DNA from: Myxococcales bacterium
GTDB lineage: Bacteria; Myxococcota_A; UBA9042
Length of the DNA: 64,000 nt
Reading direction: 5' to 3'
Assembly: GCA_947491025.1 (NCBI GenBank)
Contig: CANLIC010000007.1
Span: 62,001 to 126,000 of the forward strand
Below, piece by piece: positions 9,355-17,890 of this stretch. Both the position numbers and the translations under genes were made by a program. The stretch's first letter is position 1. Every line of letters begins with the position of its first letter. The notes under the pieces were generated by a model. That model had not been told where the DNA came from and did no database searches. It saw only the letters and a list, made by a program, of their open reading frames with translations.

Positions 9355-11169
9355 ATGCATCAAGTTCGCAACATCGGGATCATCGCCCACGTCGACCACG
9401 GCAAGACGACGTTGGTCGACCGCCTCCTTGAGGTCGGCAGCGATCTCGGCCGCCATGGCCTCGAGCGCGAGCGCGTCATGGACAGCAACGACCAGGAGCG
9501 CGAGCGCGGCATTACGATCCTGGCCAAGAACACCGCCGTCGAGTGGCGTGGCGAGGTCATCAACATCGTCGACACGCCCGGCCACGCCGACTTCGGTGCC
9601 GAGGTCGAGCGCATCCTGCGCATGGTCGACTCGGTGCTGCTGCTGGTCGACGCCGCCGAAGGGCCGATGCCGCAGACGCGGTTCGTGCTGCGCAAGTCGC
9701 TGGCGCTCGGCCTTCGGCCCATCGTCGTCGTCAACAAGGTCGATCGCGCCGACGCCGATCCCGATCGCGTGCTGAACGACGTCTTCGACCTCTTCGTGGC
9801 CCTCGAAGCCGACGAACATCAGCTCGACTTCCCGGTCATCTACGCATCGGGCCGCAACGGCTGGGCCGTCCGCGAGCTGGAGGATCCCCGAACCGACCTC
9901 GGCCCGCTGCTCGACCTGGTCCTGGAGCGCGTCCACCCCTCGGGCTTCGATCCCAACGGCCCCTTGCAGCTGCAGGTGGCGACGCTCGACCGCGACGATT
10001 TTCTCGGCCGCATCGCGATCGGGCGCATCTACCGCGGCACCATTCGCCATGGCGATCGCCTCGTGCACATCGACCGCGACGGCAAGCAGTTGCCCTTCCG
10101 CGTCAGCAAGTTGATGGGCTTCCGCGGCGTCAAGCGCACGGACATCCAGTCTGCAGCCGCCGGAGACATCGTGGCGCTGGCCGGCGTGGGTGACGTGACG
10201 GTAGGCGACACCCTCGCCGCCGAGGATCACCCCGAGGCGTTGCCGTCGATCCCGATCGACGAGCCGACGCTGCGGATGGAGTTCACCATCAACGACGGGC
10301 CCTTCGCCGGTCAGGATGGCAAGTACATCACCAGCCGTCACCTGCGCGATCGTCTCGGCCGTGAGCTCGAGCACAACGTCAGCCTACGGGTCGCAGACAC
10401 CGATCGCCCCGAGGCGCTGATGGTCTCGGGGCGCGGCACCATGTCGCTCTCGGTCCTCATCGAGTCGATGCGCCGCGAGGGCTACGAGCTGGCCGTCGGC
10501 CCCCCCGAGGTCATCACCCGCCGCAACGCGGCCGGCCAGACCGAGGAGCCCTACGAGGAGGTCGTCGTCGAGTGCCCCGAGGAGTACACGGGCAGCGTCA
10601 TCGAGAAGCTCAGCCAACGCGGCGGCGAGCTGCGCGACATGCGCCCGGGCGGTCAGGACACGATGCGCCTGGAGCTCCTGGTGCCGTCACGCGGGCTGAT
10701 CGGCTACCGCAGCGAGTTCCTCACCGACACCCGCGGCACCGGCGTCCTCTACCACGTCTTCTCGGCCTACGGGCCGTGGCGTGGCACGATCCGGCGGCGC
10801 AAGAACGGCGTCCTCATCGTGCAGGAGCAGACGGAGACAACCGCCTACGCGCTCTTCAACCTGCAAGAGCGCGGCACGCTCTTCTTCGGCGCCACGATCG
10901 CGGTCTATGGCGGGCAGCTCCTCGGCATCCACGCCCGCGACAACGACCTCACCGTCAACCCCGGCAAAGAGAAGAAGCTCACCAACATCCGGTCCGCCGG
11001 CGCCGACGAGAAGCTGCTGCTGACGCCGCCGAAAGTCCTCTCCCTGGAGGCGGCGATGGAGTTCATCGACACCGACGAGCTCGTCGAGGTCACGCCCAAG
11101 GCGGTCCGCCTGCGCAAGCGGGTGCTCGACCACAGCGACCGCCGGCGCACCGAGAAACAGGGCAACTGA
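9355..11169 (+). CDS. typA: Ribosome-binding GTPase TypA/BipA
   Basis: Translational GTPase of the elongation-factor family that binds ribosomes under stress or cold and helps large-subunit assembly. The 604 residues match the family length. The G motifs are complete: AHVDHGKTT (G1), ERGITI (G2), DTPGHADF (G3) and NKVD (G4). The C-terminal TypA-specific region (PSRGLIGYRSEFLTDTRG, NLQERGTLFFG) distinguishes it from EF-G and LepA. The frame runs back to 9175, but ATG 9355 (MHQVRNIGII) gives the conserved N-terminus and has CGAGG just upstream. It is transcribed alone. Confidence 0.96.
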   Translation: MHQVRNIGIIAHVDHGKTTLVDRLLEVGSDLGRHGLERERVMDSNDQERERGITILAKNTAVEWRGEVINIVDTPGHADFGAEVERILRMVDSVLLLVDAAEGPMPQTRFVLRKSLALGLRPIVVVNKVDRADADPDRVLNDVFDLFVALEADEHQLDFPVIYASGRNGWAVRELEDPRTDLGPLLDLVLERVHPSGFDPNGPLQLQVATLDRDDFLGRIAIGRIYRGTIRHGDRLVHIDRDGKQLPFRVSKLMGFRGVKRTDIQSAAAGDIVALAGVGDVTVGDTLAAEDHPEALPSIPIDEPTLRMEFTINDGPFAGQDGKYITSRHLRDRLGRELEHNVSLRVADTDRPEALMVSGRGTMSLSVLIESMRREGYELAVGPPEVITRRNAAGQTEEPYEEVVVECPEEYTGSVIEKLSQRGGELRDMRPGGQDTMRLELLVPSRGLIGYRSEFLTDTRGTGVLYHVFSAYGPWRGTIRRRKNGVLIVQEQTETTAYALFNLQERGTLFFGATIAVYGGQLLGIHARDNDLTVNPGKEKKLTNIRSAGADEKLLLTPPKVLSLEAAMEFIDTDELVEVTPKAVRLRKRVLDHSDRRRTEKQGN

Positions 11170-11585
11170 CGCCGAAGCCATGGATTTCGGTTCGGTTCTG
11201 ACCTGGCAACGTCGGCTGCTACAGGCGTGGCCGGCTTTGAAATCGCTCGGCCTTGTCTAGGGCCTTGCGCCTGGCCTCGCTCGCCGCGCCCGTCTCCAGC
11301 GCGACGTTCGATCCTCTCGTCCCTGGCTTGCACCACGCCCGGTCCACCCGCAACGACGGCGACGGATCAGAACGCGAGCCGCAAGCGGGCAGCGTCGCTT
11401 GGAGAATGCGCTGCAACGCGCGCTGCGGAGTCGCGGGCCTGGTGCTGGTCAGCGGAGGCTGAGGCGAGGGCAGGGCAGCGGCGAGGCTGGGCGACGCAGG
11501 GTTTGGGCGCGGCCGGAGGAGCGGCCAAAGCGCAAGTCCCTGCCGCTGGCAGCGCTGCCCTATGCCGTCGAGTCTTCGGGGCCTG
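11170..11585. other. 416-base intergenic region between convergent typA and BI-1 genes
   Basis: No gene can be supported here. Open frames exist on both strands, but their translations are Ala/Arg/Pro-rich, lack any family resemblance and have no good ribosome site. I see no clear terminator hairpin with a T-run and no tRNA. The segment is slightly less codon-biased than its flanks. Confidence 0.5.
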
Positions 11586-12377
11586 CTAGCGGCGGTCGCC
11601 GAAGATCCGGAGCAAGAACAGGAACATGTTGATGAAGTCGAGGTAGAGGTTCAGGGCGCCGCGAATAGCCATCTGGCCTGCCTCGCGCGTCGTCGAGAAG
11701 CCCGTGTAACCAAGGGACTTGAAGCGCTGGACGTCGACCGCTGTCAGGCCGGCGAAGATCAGCGCGCCGAGCACCGAGACCGCCCAGTCCAGGGCGCTCG
11801 AGGCGACGAAGATGTTGACCACCATCGCGATGAGGATGGCAAACACGCCGATGCCGAGGAAAGCGCCCACGGGCGACAGATCGCGCCGGGTGATCGCGCC
11901 GAACGCCGCCATTGCGCCGAAGCTGCCCGCGGTGATGAAGAATGCGCGCGCCACCGACGCCCCCGTGTAGAGGGTCACCACGACACCCAGCGTCAGGCCG
12001 TTGAGCGCGGCGTAGGCCAAGAACATCGCAGCCGCGGTCGCCGCAGACATCTTGTGCAGCATGGCCGAGAGCGCGATGACCATCACAAGCTCGCCGATCA
12101 CCAGCGGCAAGTAGAGGCCCGCAACCTGGTTGAAGACCTCCTGGCTCGACATGACCCACGCCGCGACGCCGCCCGAGAGCGCGAGGCCGGCGGCCATCCA
12201 TCCGAAGACTTGGGTCAGGAAGGTCGCGGCGAGCGCCGACCGCCCGGCGTGCTCCTCACGGCTGACCTCTTTGGCCCAAGGCGGCGTGACTGCGCCCGCA
12301 GAGTCGGTCGCCGAACGGCCCGCGGTCTGTGCCGCTTGCTGACGGGACTGCTGGCGGATCCACTCTTGCTCGCTCAT
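11586..12377 (-). CDS. BAX inhibitor-1 (YccA/BI-1) family membrane protein
   Basis: A 263-residue inner-membrane protein with a ~60-residue polar N-terminus followed by seven hydrophobic spans, the BI-1/TMBIM topology. Family features include the acidic residues in the later helices (TAVDVQRFKSLG and LNLYLDFINMFLFLLRIFG at the C-terminus); in relatives these form a pH-sensitive calcium leak, and E. coli YccA modulates the FtsH protease. The start at ATG 12377 has an AGGAGG seven bases upstream. The frame continues to 12440 without a ribosome site. It appears monocistronic. Confidence 0.9.
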   Translation of the reverse strand: MSEQEWIRQQSRQQAAQTAGRSATDSAGAVTPPWAKEVSREEHAGRSALAATFLTQVFGWMAAGLALSGGVAAWVMSSQEVFNQVAGLYLPLVIGELVMVIALSAMLHKMSAATAAAMFLAYAALNGLTLGVVVTLYTGASVARAFFITAGSFGAMAAFGAITRRDLSPVGAFLGIGVFAILIAMVVNIFVASSALDWAVSVLGALIFAGLTAVDVQRFKSLGYTGFSTTREAGQMAIRGALNLYLDFINMFLFLLRIFGDRR

Positions 12378-12498
12378 GAAAGGCCTCCTGGGCCCGGCGG
12401 ACCGGTGCCCGGCGTGGAGACCCCCGAGAGAGGGGGGCACGCCTAGAATTCACAGTAGAACGCGCCGGCGATCCGTCAAGCCATGGCGGGCAGGGGGC

Positions 12499-13605
12499 CT
12501 AGAACAAGCCAGAGTCGCCGCGGCTGCCCTTGCGGATGGCACCCAGCTCCTGCGGGCGCATCGCGATCGCCAAGGCCGCCTCGCCGGTGATCGCGCGCGC
12601 CTGCACCATGTCGTGCAGCGATTGGTCGATGGTCTGCATGCCCATGGGACCGCTGCCGGCCATGATGTCGTAGGTGGTCGAGGGATCCACGCCGTCGCGG
12701 ATGATGGCGTAGACCTGCGGGCTCGCCATCATCAGCTCGACCGCCGGAAGCCGTCGCTGCCCGTCGCTGGAGATGACCAGCCGCTGCGACATGGCGCCGA
12801 CCAGCACCGCCGCCAGCCTCGCACGCATGGCGGCAACCCGGTCGCCGGGCGCCAGGCCGTAGAGGCGCCGCAGTCCTTGCGCGATGTCGAGCGCCGTCAG
12901 GCCCGCGATGACCAGTTTGCCAGCCTCCGCCGCGTCGAGGGCGGCCTCCAATGCGCTGTAGGTGTCGACGTCGCCGATGACGATCACGTCCGCGTCGCCG
13001 GCCAAGGCGTCGCGCACGCCGGATGCGACGCCGTCGCAGTCACGGCCGATGGCGCGTTGGCAGATCCAGGCCAGCTTGTCGTCGTAGAGCACCTCAATCG
13101 GCGACTCGACGGTCGCGATCTGTCGGGCTGTCGCGGCGGTCGTGTTGATGGTGTCGATGATCGCCGCCATCGTGTTGGACCTGCCCTGGCCCCGGCCGCT
13201 GACGAAGAGCACCAGCCCTACTTCCACGTTGCAGAACGAGGCGACTGGCGCAGGCAGGCGCAGGTCGCGCAGGGCGGGGGGTCTGCCGGGCAGCACCCGG
13301 ATGGCGATCGCGATGCCGCTGCGCTGTCTCGAGACGTGTACGCGGAAGCGGCCGACGCCGATCAATCCGTAGGTGTTGAGGATCGAGGCCCCGCCGTTGA
13401 AGGCCTTGGCCTCCTCCGGGCTGAGCAGTCGCGCCGCGACCTCGGCCAACGCCCCCTCATCGAAGCTGGGCTCCTCGCGACGCGAGATCAGGCGCCCGAC
13501 GCGGCGGTAGAGAGGCCGCTGCCCGGGCTTGAGCAGGACATCGGAGATCTGGCGCTCCTGTGCGAAGCGCAAGACGTTGTCGAATCGCTCGACGGCGTCG
13601 CTCAT
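12499..13605 (-). CDS. PilT-like secretion ATPase paralogue with degenerate catalytic motifs
   Basis: Aligns over its whole 368 residues with the type IV pilus retraction ATPase PilT: an N-terminal PAS-like domain, then a RecA-like domain ending in the PilT-type GPMGMQTIDQSL. The catalytic motifs are eroded. Walker A is GRGQGRSNT (137-145) instead of GPTGSGKST, with the lysine replaced by Arg142. Walker B is VIVIGDVDT (around 207-215) instead of ILVGEMRD, and the His-box (GTLHT in PilT) reads AGLTA. A true pilus motor activity is therefore doubtful; a regulatory or structural role in a hexamer is an inference. Start ATG 13605 follows GGAGC. No other pil genes are in the window. Confidence 0.85.
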   Translation of the reverse strand: MSDAVERFDNVLRFAQERQISDVLLKPGQRPLYRRVGRLISRREEPSFDEGALAEVAARLLSPEEAKAFNGGASILNTYGLIGVGRFRVHVSRQRSGIAIAIRVLPGRPPALRDLRLPAPVASFCNVEVGLVLFVSGRGQGRSNTMAAIIDTINTTAATARQIATVESPIEVLYDDKLAWICQRAIGRDCDGVASGVRDALAGDADVIVIGDVDTYSALEAALDAAEAGKLVIAGLTALDIAQGLRRLYGLAPGDRVAAMRARLAAVLVGAMSQRLVISSDGQRRLPAVELMMASPQVYAIIRDGVDPSTTYDIMAGSGPMGMQTIDQSLHDMVQARAITGEAALAIAMRPQELGAIRKGSRGDSGLF

Positions 13606-13647
13606 CGTCGTGCTCCAGGCGTCGGACGTCTCCCGACGCGAACCGCG

Positions 13648-14205
13648 CTACTTGGCCTCTCCGGCCTTGCCCTTTGCGCCTTTGGCTTTGTCGGCATTGT
13701 CGCCGCCGCCCTTGGCATCGCCGCTCTTCTCATCGGCCGACGCGTCACCGGTCGGAGCCGGCTTGGTCGGCTCGGTCGGCGCGGGCTTGGGCTTGGCGAA
13801 CTTGACGGTGCGCACTGCGCGGAACACCGCGACCCGAGCCTTGCCGCGCTTGACCATCGTCCGCTTGAAGTCCTCGGTCTTCACCGTGACGTCGATCGGC
13901 TCCATGCCTTCTTCGCGCGACTGCAACGAGATCACGTTGTCTTGGCTGCGATCGAGGCCGAGGACGATGAGCGTCCTGTCGCCGTCGGCGAACTCGTGGT
14001 TGTCCCACTCTTGTTTGCCGTTCACCGAGAAGCGTACGAACTTGACGCCGGTCTTGATGACGACCTCGCCGGCGACCTCGCTGTCCTCCTGGGCAAAGAC
14101 CGCGCCGGGTGCCAAGACAAGGGCAGCGCCGGCCCATCCGAGCAAGCGGACGAGAGCGCCACGGCGCGGCATCAAGGCACGAAAACTCGTTGGGCTGCAG
14201 GTCAT
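13648..14205 (-). CDS. Exported protein with Lys/Ala-rich tail, unknown function
   Basis: A 185-residue protein with a Sec signal peptide (basic start, hydrophobic WAGAALVLAPG, cleavage after VFAQ near residue 38). The mature core (EVVIKTGVKFVRFSVNGKQ, then TLIVLGLDRSQDNVISLQS) is beta-rich and resembles PEGA-like surface domains, but this is weak. The last ~55 residues are low-complexity Lys/Pro/Ala/Gly. ATG 14205 is chosen over the upstream frame start at 14241 because of AGAGGAT just before it. It lies 42 bases upstream of the PilT-like gene on the same strand and may share its transcript. Confidence 0.65.
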   Translation of the reverse strand: MTCSPTSFRALMPRRGALVRLLGWAGAALVLAPGAVFAQEDSEVAGEVVIKTGVKFVRFSVNGKQEWDNHEFADGDRTLIVLGLDRSQDNVISLQSREEGMEPIDVTVKTEDFKRTMVKRGKARVAVFRAVRTVKFAKPKPAPTEPTKPAPTGDASADEKSGDAKGGGDNADKAKGAKGKAGEAK

Positions 14206-14383
14206 TGGATCCTCTCTGGTTTCGATGGGTGGTGGGCTCAAGGGTCGCGGTCGCTGGGCGGAGGCGCACGTGTGGCGCTGGACACGTCAACGCTCGCCGG
14301 CCTCGGACACTTCAGCCGGTGGCGTGGACTAGGGTCCTCTCGGACCCCCGCCGCGCGCATGCTAACGCCGAGGCCGCCCAGCG

Positions 14384-15127
14384 TCATCCCTTGCGCGGCG
14401 CGCGCCGGCTCGGCGCGCTCACGGGCCCGGACACGGCCGGGCGTGGAATCGGCGCAACCACGGCCTCAAGCGCCTGCAGGCGGGCCTCGATGGCGTCCAG
14501 CCGTCGCTCGATCGTGGTCAGACCGGCGTCATGGCGGCGGTTGGCGACGCCGAGGGCCTCCGCGACGCGACGCAGCCGCTCATCGAGGTTGACGGGCTGC
14601 GAAGCCGTCCCATCGGCGGCGGGTGCCATGGCCACACCCTCAGGCACAGGGGCGCCGGTGGTGTCGGCGATCGCGTCGGCGAGCTCTTGGTCCAAGCCCA
14701 GGCCGCCCTCGTCACGCGACCGTTGCAGGACCCGCCCCACGGTGCGCTCGGCCTCGGTGCGCCACTTTTCGACGGTCCGCTCGACTGTGCGCTCGACGTC
14801 GGTGCGCGCCCGCACGACCTCGGGGAAGTTGCGCGTCAGCAGATCGCCGCCCTGGCTGATGAGGGTGCGCAGTCCGGAGAGCGATACGGGCTGCCGATGC
14901 TTGCGTTGGCTGTCGAGCAGCGCTTGCGCCAGCGTCACCTCGGTCAAGTCAGCCTTGGTGCTGTTGTCGACGACCTGCACGTCGACGCCGCCGCGGACCA
15001 GCTCGGCGATCTCCTCGAGGGTGACGTAGCAAGAGCGCTCGGTGTCGTACATCTTGCGGTTGGCATACCGCTTGATGACACGTGGCGCCGGCTGCCCGGC
15101 GTTTTCCTGGGCGTGTGTCGCGGTCAT
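14384..15127 (-). CDS. phaR: Polyhydroxyalkanoate synthesis regulator, PhaR DNA-binding type
   Basis: The 247-residue protein starts with the PHB/PHA accumulation regulator DNA-binding domain: VIKRYANRKMYDTERSCYV near 17-35, then LVRGGVDVQVVDNSTKADLT. In Ralstonia and relatives this domain binds DNA and PHA granules and represses phasin genes. The remainder is charged and helical with a short coiled coil near the end (TTIERRLDAIEARLQALEA). Start ATG 15127 follows AGAGGAGGAGG and overlaps the tyrS stop as ATGA, so translation is coupled. No PHA synthase or phasin gene is in the window. Confidence 0.88.
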   Translation of the reverse strand: MTATHAQENAGQPAPRVIKRYANRKMYDTERSCYVTLEEIAELVRGGVDVQVVDNSTKADLTEVTLAQALLDSQRKHRQPVSLSGLRTLISQGGDLLTRNFPEVVRARTDVERTVERTVEKWRTEAERTVGRVLQRSRDEGGLGLDQELADAIADTTGAPVPEGVAMAPAADGTASQPVNLDERLRRVAEALGVANRRHDAGLTTIERRLDAIEARLQALEAVVAPIPRPAVSGPVSAPSRRAPRKG

Positions 15128-16500
15128 CCCGCCTCCTCCTCTGTCGGCGCGGCGACGCACACCAGCCATGTCTGCTTGCGGCCGATGCGGATCACCGCGG
15201 CGCGTCCATCGATCAGCGATTCGGACGGCACCGGATCGTTCAGCGTCGCGGTCACCTTCTGGCCGTTCAGGCGCACGGCGCCCTCTTGCAGCTTGCGCTT
15301 GGCCTCACCGTTGCTGGCAAAGGGCCGGCCCTCGCCGACCAGGAGCAGCCGCAGCGCCGATGCTTCGGCCTGCCAATCTGCCGCCGACACGACATGCGAT
15401 GGGACATCTGCGAAGATCTCTTGCAACTCGCCGAGGTCCGCGTCGCCCGGGTCGCCCGTGAAGAGCACCGTCGTCGCCCGCTCGGCGGCTCGGACGCCCC
15501 CCTGTCCGTGGCACAGCTCCACCACCGCGGTCGCCAGAGCCCGCTGCCCAACGCGTGCCGATGGCTCGGCCATGTGGCGGGCTTCCAGCGCCTCGATCTC
15601 GTCGCGCGGCAGCAGGGTCAGTCGGCGGAGCAGGGCGGGCACGTCGGCGTCGTCGCTGGCGAGGCAGAACTGGTAGAGCGCGAACGGAGACGTGCGGCCC
15701 GCGTCGAGCCAGATCGTGCCTTGCTCGGTCTTGCCAAACTTGGCGCCGCTGCGGGTCGTAAGCAACGGCGACGTCAGGCCGAAGGGCGGCCCCAAGGCCG
15801 GGGCTCCGGCGCGGGTCTCGTCCGCCGCCCGCGTCGGCACGAGGCGGCGGACGAGGTCGACGCCAGAGACGATGTTGCCCCATTGATCCGAGCCACCGAG
15901 CTGGGCCTGGCAGCCGAAGTCTCGATACAGGATGAGGAAGTCGTAGGCCTGCAGCAGCATGTAGCTGAACTCGGTGTAGCTGATGCCGTGCTCGCGCTCT
16001 TGCAACCGGGCCCGTACCGAGTCGCGCTGGACCATGGCATTGACCGAAAAGTGCTTGCCGATGTCTCGGAGGAACGCGATCAAGCTCATATCGCTTAACC
16101 AATCGAAATTGTTGCAGAGCCGCGCGGCGTGTGGCCCTTCGAAGGCCAAGAAGCGCTCGAGCTGCGTGCGGATCCCGTCGGCATGGCCGGCGATGGTGTC
16201 GAGGCCCTGCAGCGTGCGCTCGGCCGACTTGCCACTGGGATCGCCGATCATGCCCGTGCCACCGCCGATGAGCGCGATGGGACGCTGGCCGGCATCTTGG
16301 AGCCGCCGCAGCAGCAGGATCTGCTGCAGCGAGCCGATGTGCAGGCTCGGGGCCGTCGGATCAAATCCGATGTAGGCCGAGCTGCCCTCGGCAAAGGCGC
16401 GCCCCGCGATTGCCTCGTCGGTGCACTGATGCACGAGGCCGCGCCAACGCAGATCGTCGAGCAGACCCGCGCCACCGGCAGGTTTCAGGGCGGCGATCAC
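15124..16500 (-). CDS. tyrS: Tyrosyl-tRNA synthetase
   Basis: Class I aminoacyl-tRNA synthetase charging tRNA-Tyr. The 458 residues carry the HIGH-like HIGS in SLHIGSLQQILLLRR, the tyrosine/ATP-site GGGTGMIGDPSGKS, and a KMSKS-equivalent KFGKTEQGTIW. The end is an S4 RNA-binding domain (ASNGEAKRKLQEGAVRLNG). The ATG at 16500 overlaps the stop of the upstream lipoprotein gene (ATGA), and its own stop overlaps phaR (ATGA), making a tightly packed three-gene operon. Confidence 0.95.
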   Translation of the reverse strand: MIAALKPAGGAGLLDDLRWRGLVHQCTDEAIAGRAFAEGSSAYIGFDPTAPSLHIGSLQQILLLRRLQDAGQRPIALIGGGTGMIGDPSGKSAERTLQGLDTIAGHADGIRTQLERFLAFEGPHAARLCNNFDWLSDMSLIAFLRDIGKHFSVNAMVQRDSVRARLQEREHGISYTEFSYMLLQAYDFLILYRDFGCQAQLGGSDQWGNIVSGVDLVRRLVPTRAADETRAGAPALGPPFGLTSPLLTTRSGAKFGKTEQGTIWLDAGRTSPFALYQFCLASDDADVPALLRRLTLLPRDEIEALEARHMAEPSARVGQRALATAVVELCHGQGGVRAAERATTVLFTGDPGDADLGELQEIFADVPSHVVSAADWQAEASALRLLLVGEGRPFASNGEAKRKLQEGAVRLNGQKVTATLNDPVPSESLIDGRAAVIRIGRKQTWLVCVAAPTEEEAG

Positions 16501-17654
16501 TTGGGCGTACCCGGCGCGGGGGCCGTCGGGGCCGCCGCTGGCGCTGGCGCTGCTCCCGGAGCAGGCGTCGGAGCGGCCACGGGTGTCGGGGCAGCGGTCG
16601 GCGCGGCGCCAGGGGCCGCGGGCGCAGCGGCAGCGCCAGCCGCGCCCGCCGCAGCCTCGGCCGCTGGCATCACGGCCAGGCCGAAGGTCAGTGCACGCTT
16701 GCCGGTGGCATCTGGCAGCAGCAGGAGGCGCACGCCAGGTGTGCGCGGGACCCAGCGCAGCGTGCCGCTGCCGTCACCCTGCACCAGCTCGCAGCTCGCG
16801 AACGAGGCCGCACACGCGATGAGCCAGGTCACCGCGAGGTTGCCGGTCGCGGGCGCGCCTGGCTTCGAGGTGCGCAGCGACAGGCGAACCTCTGCTTCGG
16901 CCTGCGGGTGCGCCGGAGAGACCTCGAGGATGATGTCGCCGTCGGCGTGCGGCGCCCGCGAGGGGAGATTGGCGGCGCCAGGGCCTGCGACCTGCGGCAG
17001 GTTGCCGCGTAGGACGATGGGGGTCGCGATCACCTGCGGGGTCCCGCCGGAGGGCTGCACCAAAGTGACCAAGGCGTGCTCTCCGCCCTCGCGGGCCTCG
17101 AAGCCCAGCGCGCGGCCATCAGCGCCCGTCGCGATGGGCCCGGTTCCCTTGGCGTAGTAGGCCTGGCGCACGTCGCGCGCCACCAAGAAGCCGTGAATCT
17201 CGGCGCCCGCGATGCTGGCGAGGGCACCGATCGGCCGCGTCTCGGCGTCGAGCAGCGTTGCATAGACACGAAAGGGCGCCAGAGCCTCCGGCTGCGTCAG
17301 CGGCTTGCCTTCGGCATCGACGAAGCCGGTGGCGAGCTGGTACCCGGCGGCGTTGCGCGCCGAGGGGCCTTCGAATTCCGGTGTATCGACGGCTGCGCCT
17401 TCCGTAGGCGCCGCGCCTTCAGTCTCCGGCGGGGCCTCTGGATTTGGCGTCGGAGCCGCGGCGGGCGCCGGTTCAGGGGCTGGAGCCGGCGGTGGCGCCT
17501 CGGGCTTGGGGCTACAGCCATTGCAGCCGGCGGCGAGCTGGGCTGAACCGGCCCACAGCAGGGCGGCCGCCAGCGCCGCGGTCCAGGAGCGCGCCCTGGC
17601 GGCGCCAAGGTGCGGGCGCGCGCCGGAGGGGAGTTGGGCTTTCATCGTGGGCAT
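16497..17654 (-). CDS. Lipoprotein with Pro/Ala-rich flanks, unknown function
   Basis: About 385 residues. The signal peptide ends in the lipobox LAAGC, followed by another cysteine (CNGC), then a ~50-residue Pro/Ala/Glu linker. A folded central region of ~240 residues follows, with beta-strand character (FRVYATLLDAETRPIGA, GDIILEVSPAHPQAEAEVRL). The C-terminal ~55 residues are a repetitive Ala/Pro/Thr tail. No catalytic motif is recognised; the centre looks like one or two immunoglobulin-like domains. Start ATG 17654 (MPTMKAQ) has GAGGC upstream; the frame reaches 17828 without signal features. It is first in the tyrS-phaR operon and divergent from the RibBA-like gene. Confidence 0.65.
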   Translation of the reverse strand: MPTMKAQLPSGARPHLGAARARSWTAALAAALLWAGSAQLAAGCNGCSPKPEAPPPAPAPEPAPAAAPTPNPEAPPETEGAAPTEGAAVDTPEFEGPSARNAAGYQLATGFVDAEGKPLTQPEALAPFRVYATLLDAETRPIGALASIAGAEIHGFLVARDVRQAYYAKGTGPIATGADGRALGFEAREGGEHALVTLVQPSGGTPQVIATPIVLRGNLPQVAGPGAANLPSRAPHADGDIILEVSPAHPQAEAEVRLSLRTSKPGAPATGNLAVTWLIACAASFASCELVQGDGSGTLRWVPRTPGVRLLLLPDATGKRALTFGLAVMPAAEAAAGAAGAAAAPAAPGAAPTAAPTPVAAPTPAPGAAPAPAAAPTAPAPGTPK

Positions 17655-17890
17655 GGGGGCCTCGCTCGATGGCGTTCGTACCGCTGCGACAGCGTGAACG
17701 CAGACTTTGACGCGCTGCGTCCAACGCGCAGCTACCGCTCGGTAGCACAGTTCGCAGCGGTCGACAAACCCGCTGCACCGGAACCCAGACGCCGCAGTCG
17801 CGTCGAGCGTTGACCCCACAGGCGGCACAAGCTACACGGCCGACGCCATGGGTGGCCGCTTGGCGGCCTCGTGCCGATGGCGGAGGGGCG

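Noticed and set aside
17655..17890. Possible FMN riboswitch upstream of the RibBA-like gene
   Set aside because: I could not find the conserved RFN-element blocks or a matching stem set in this short divergent region.
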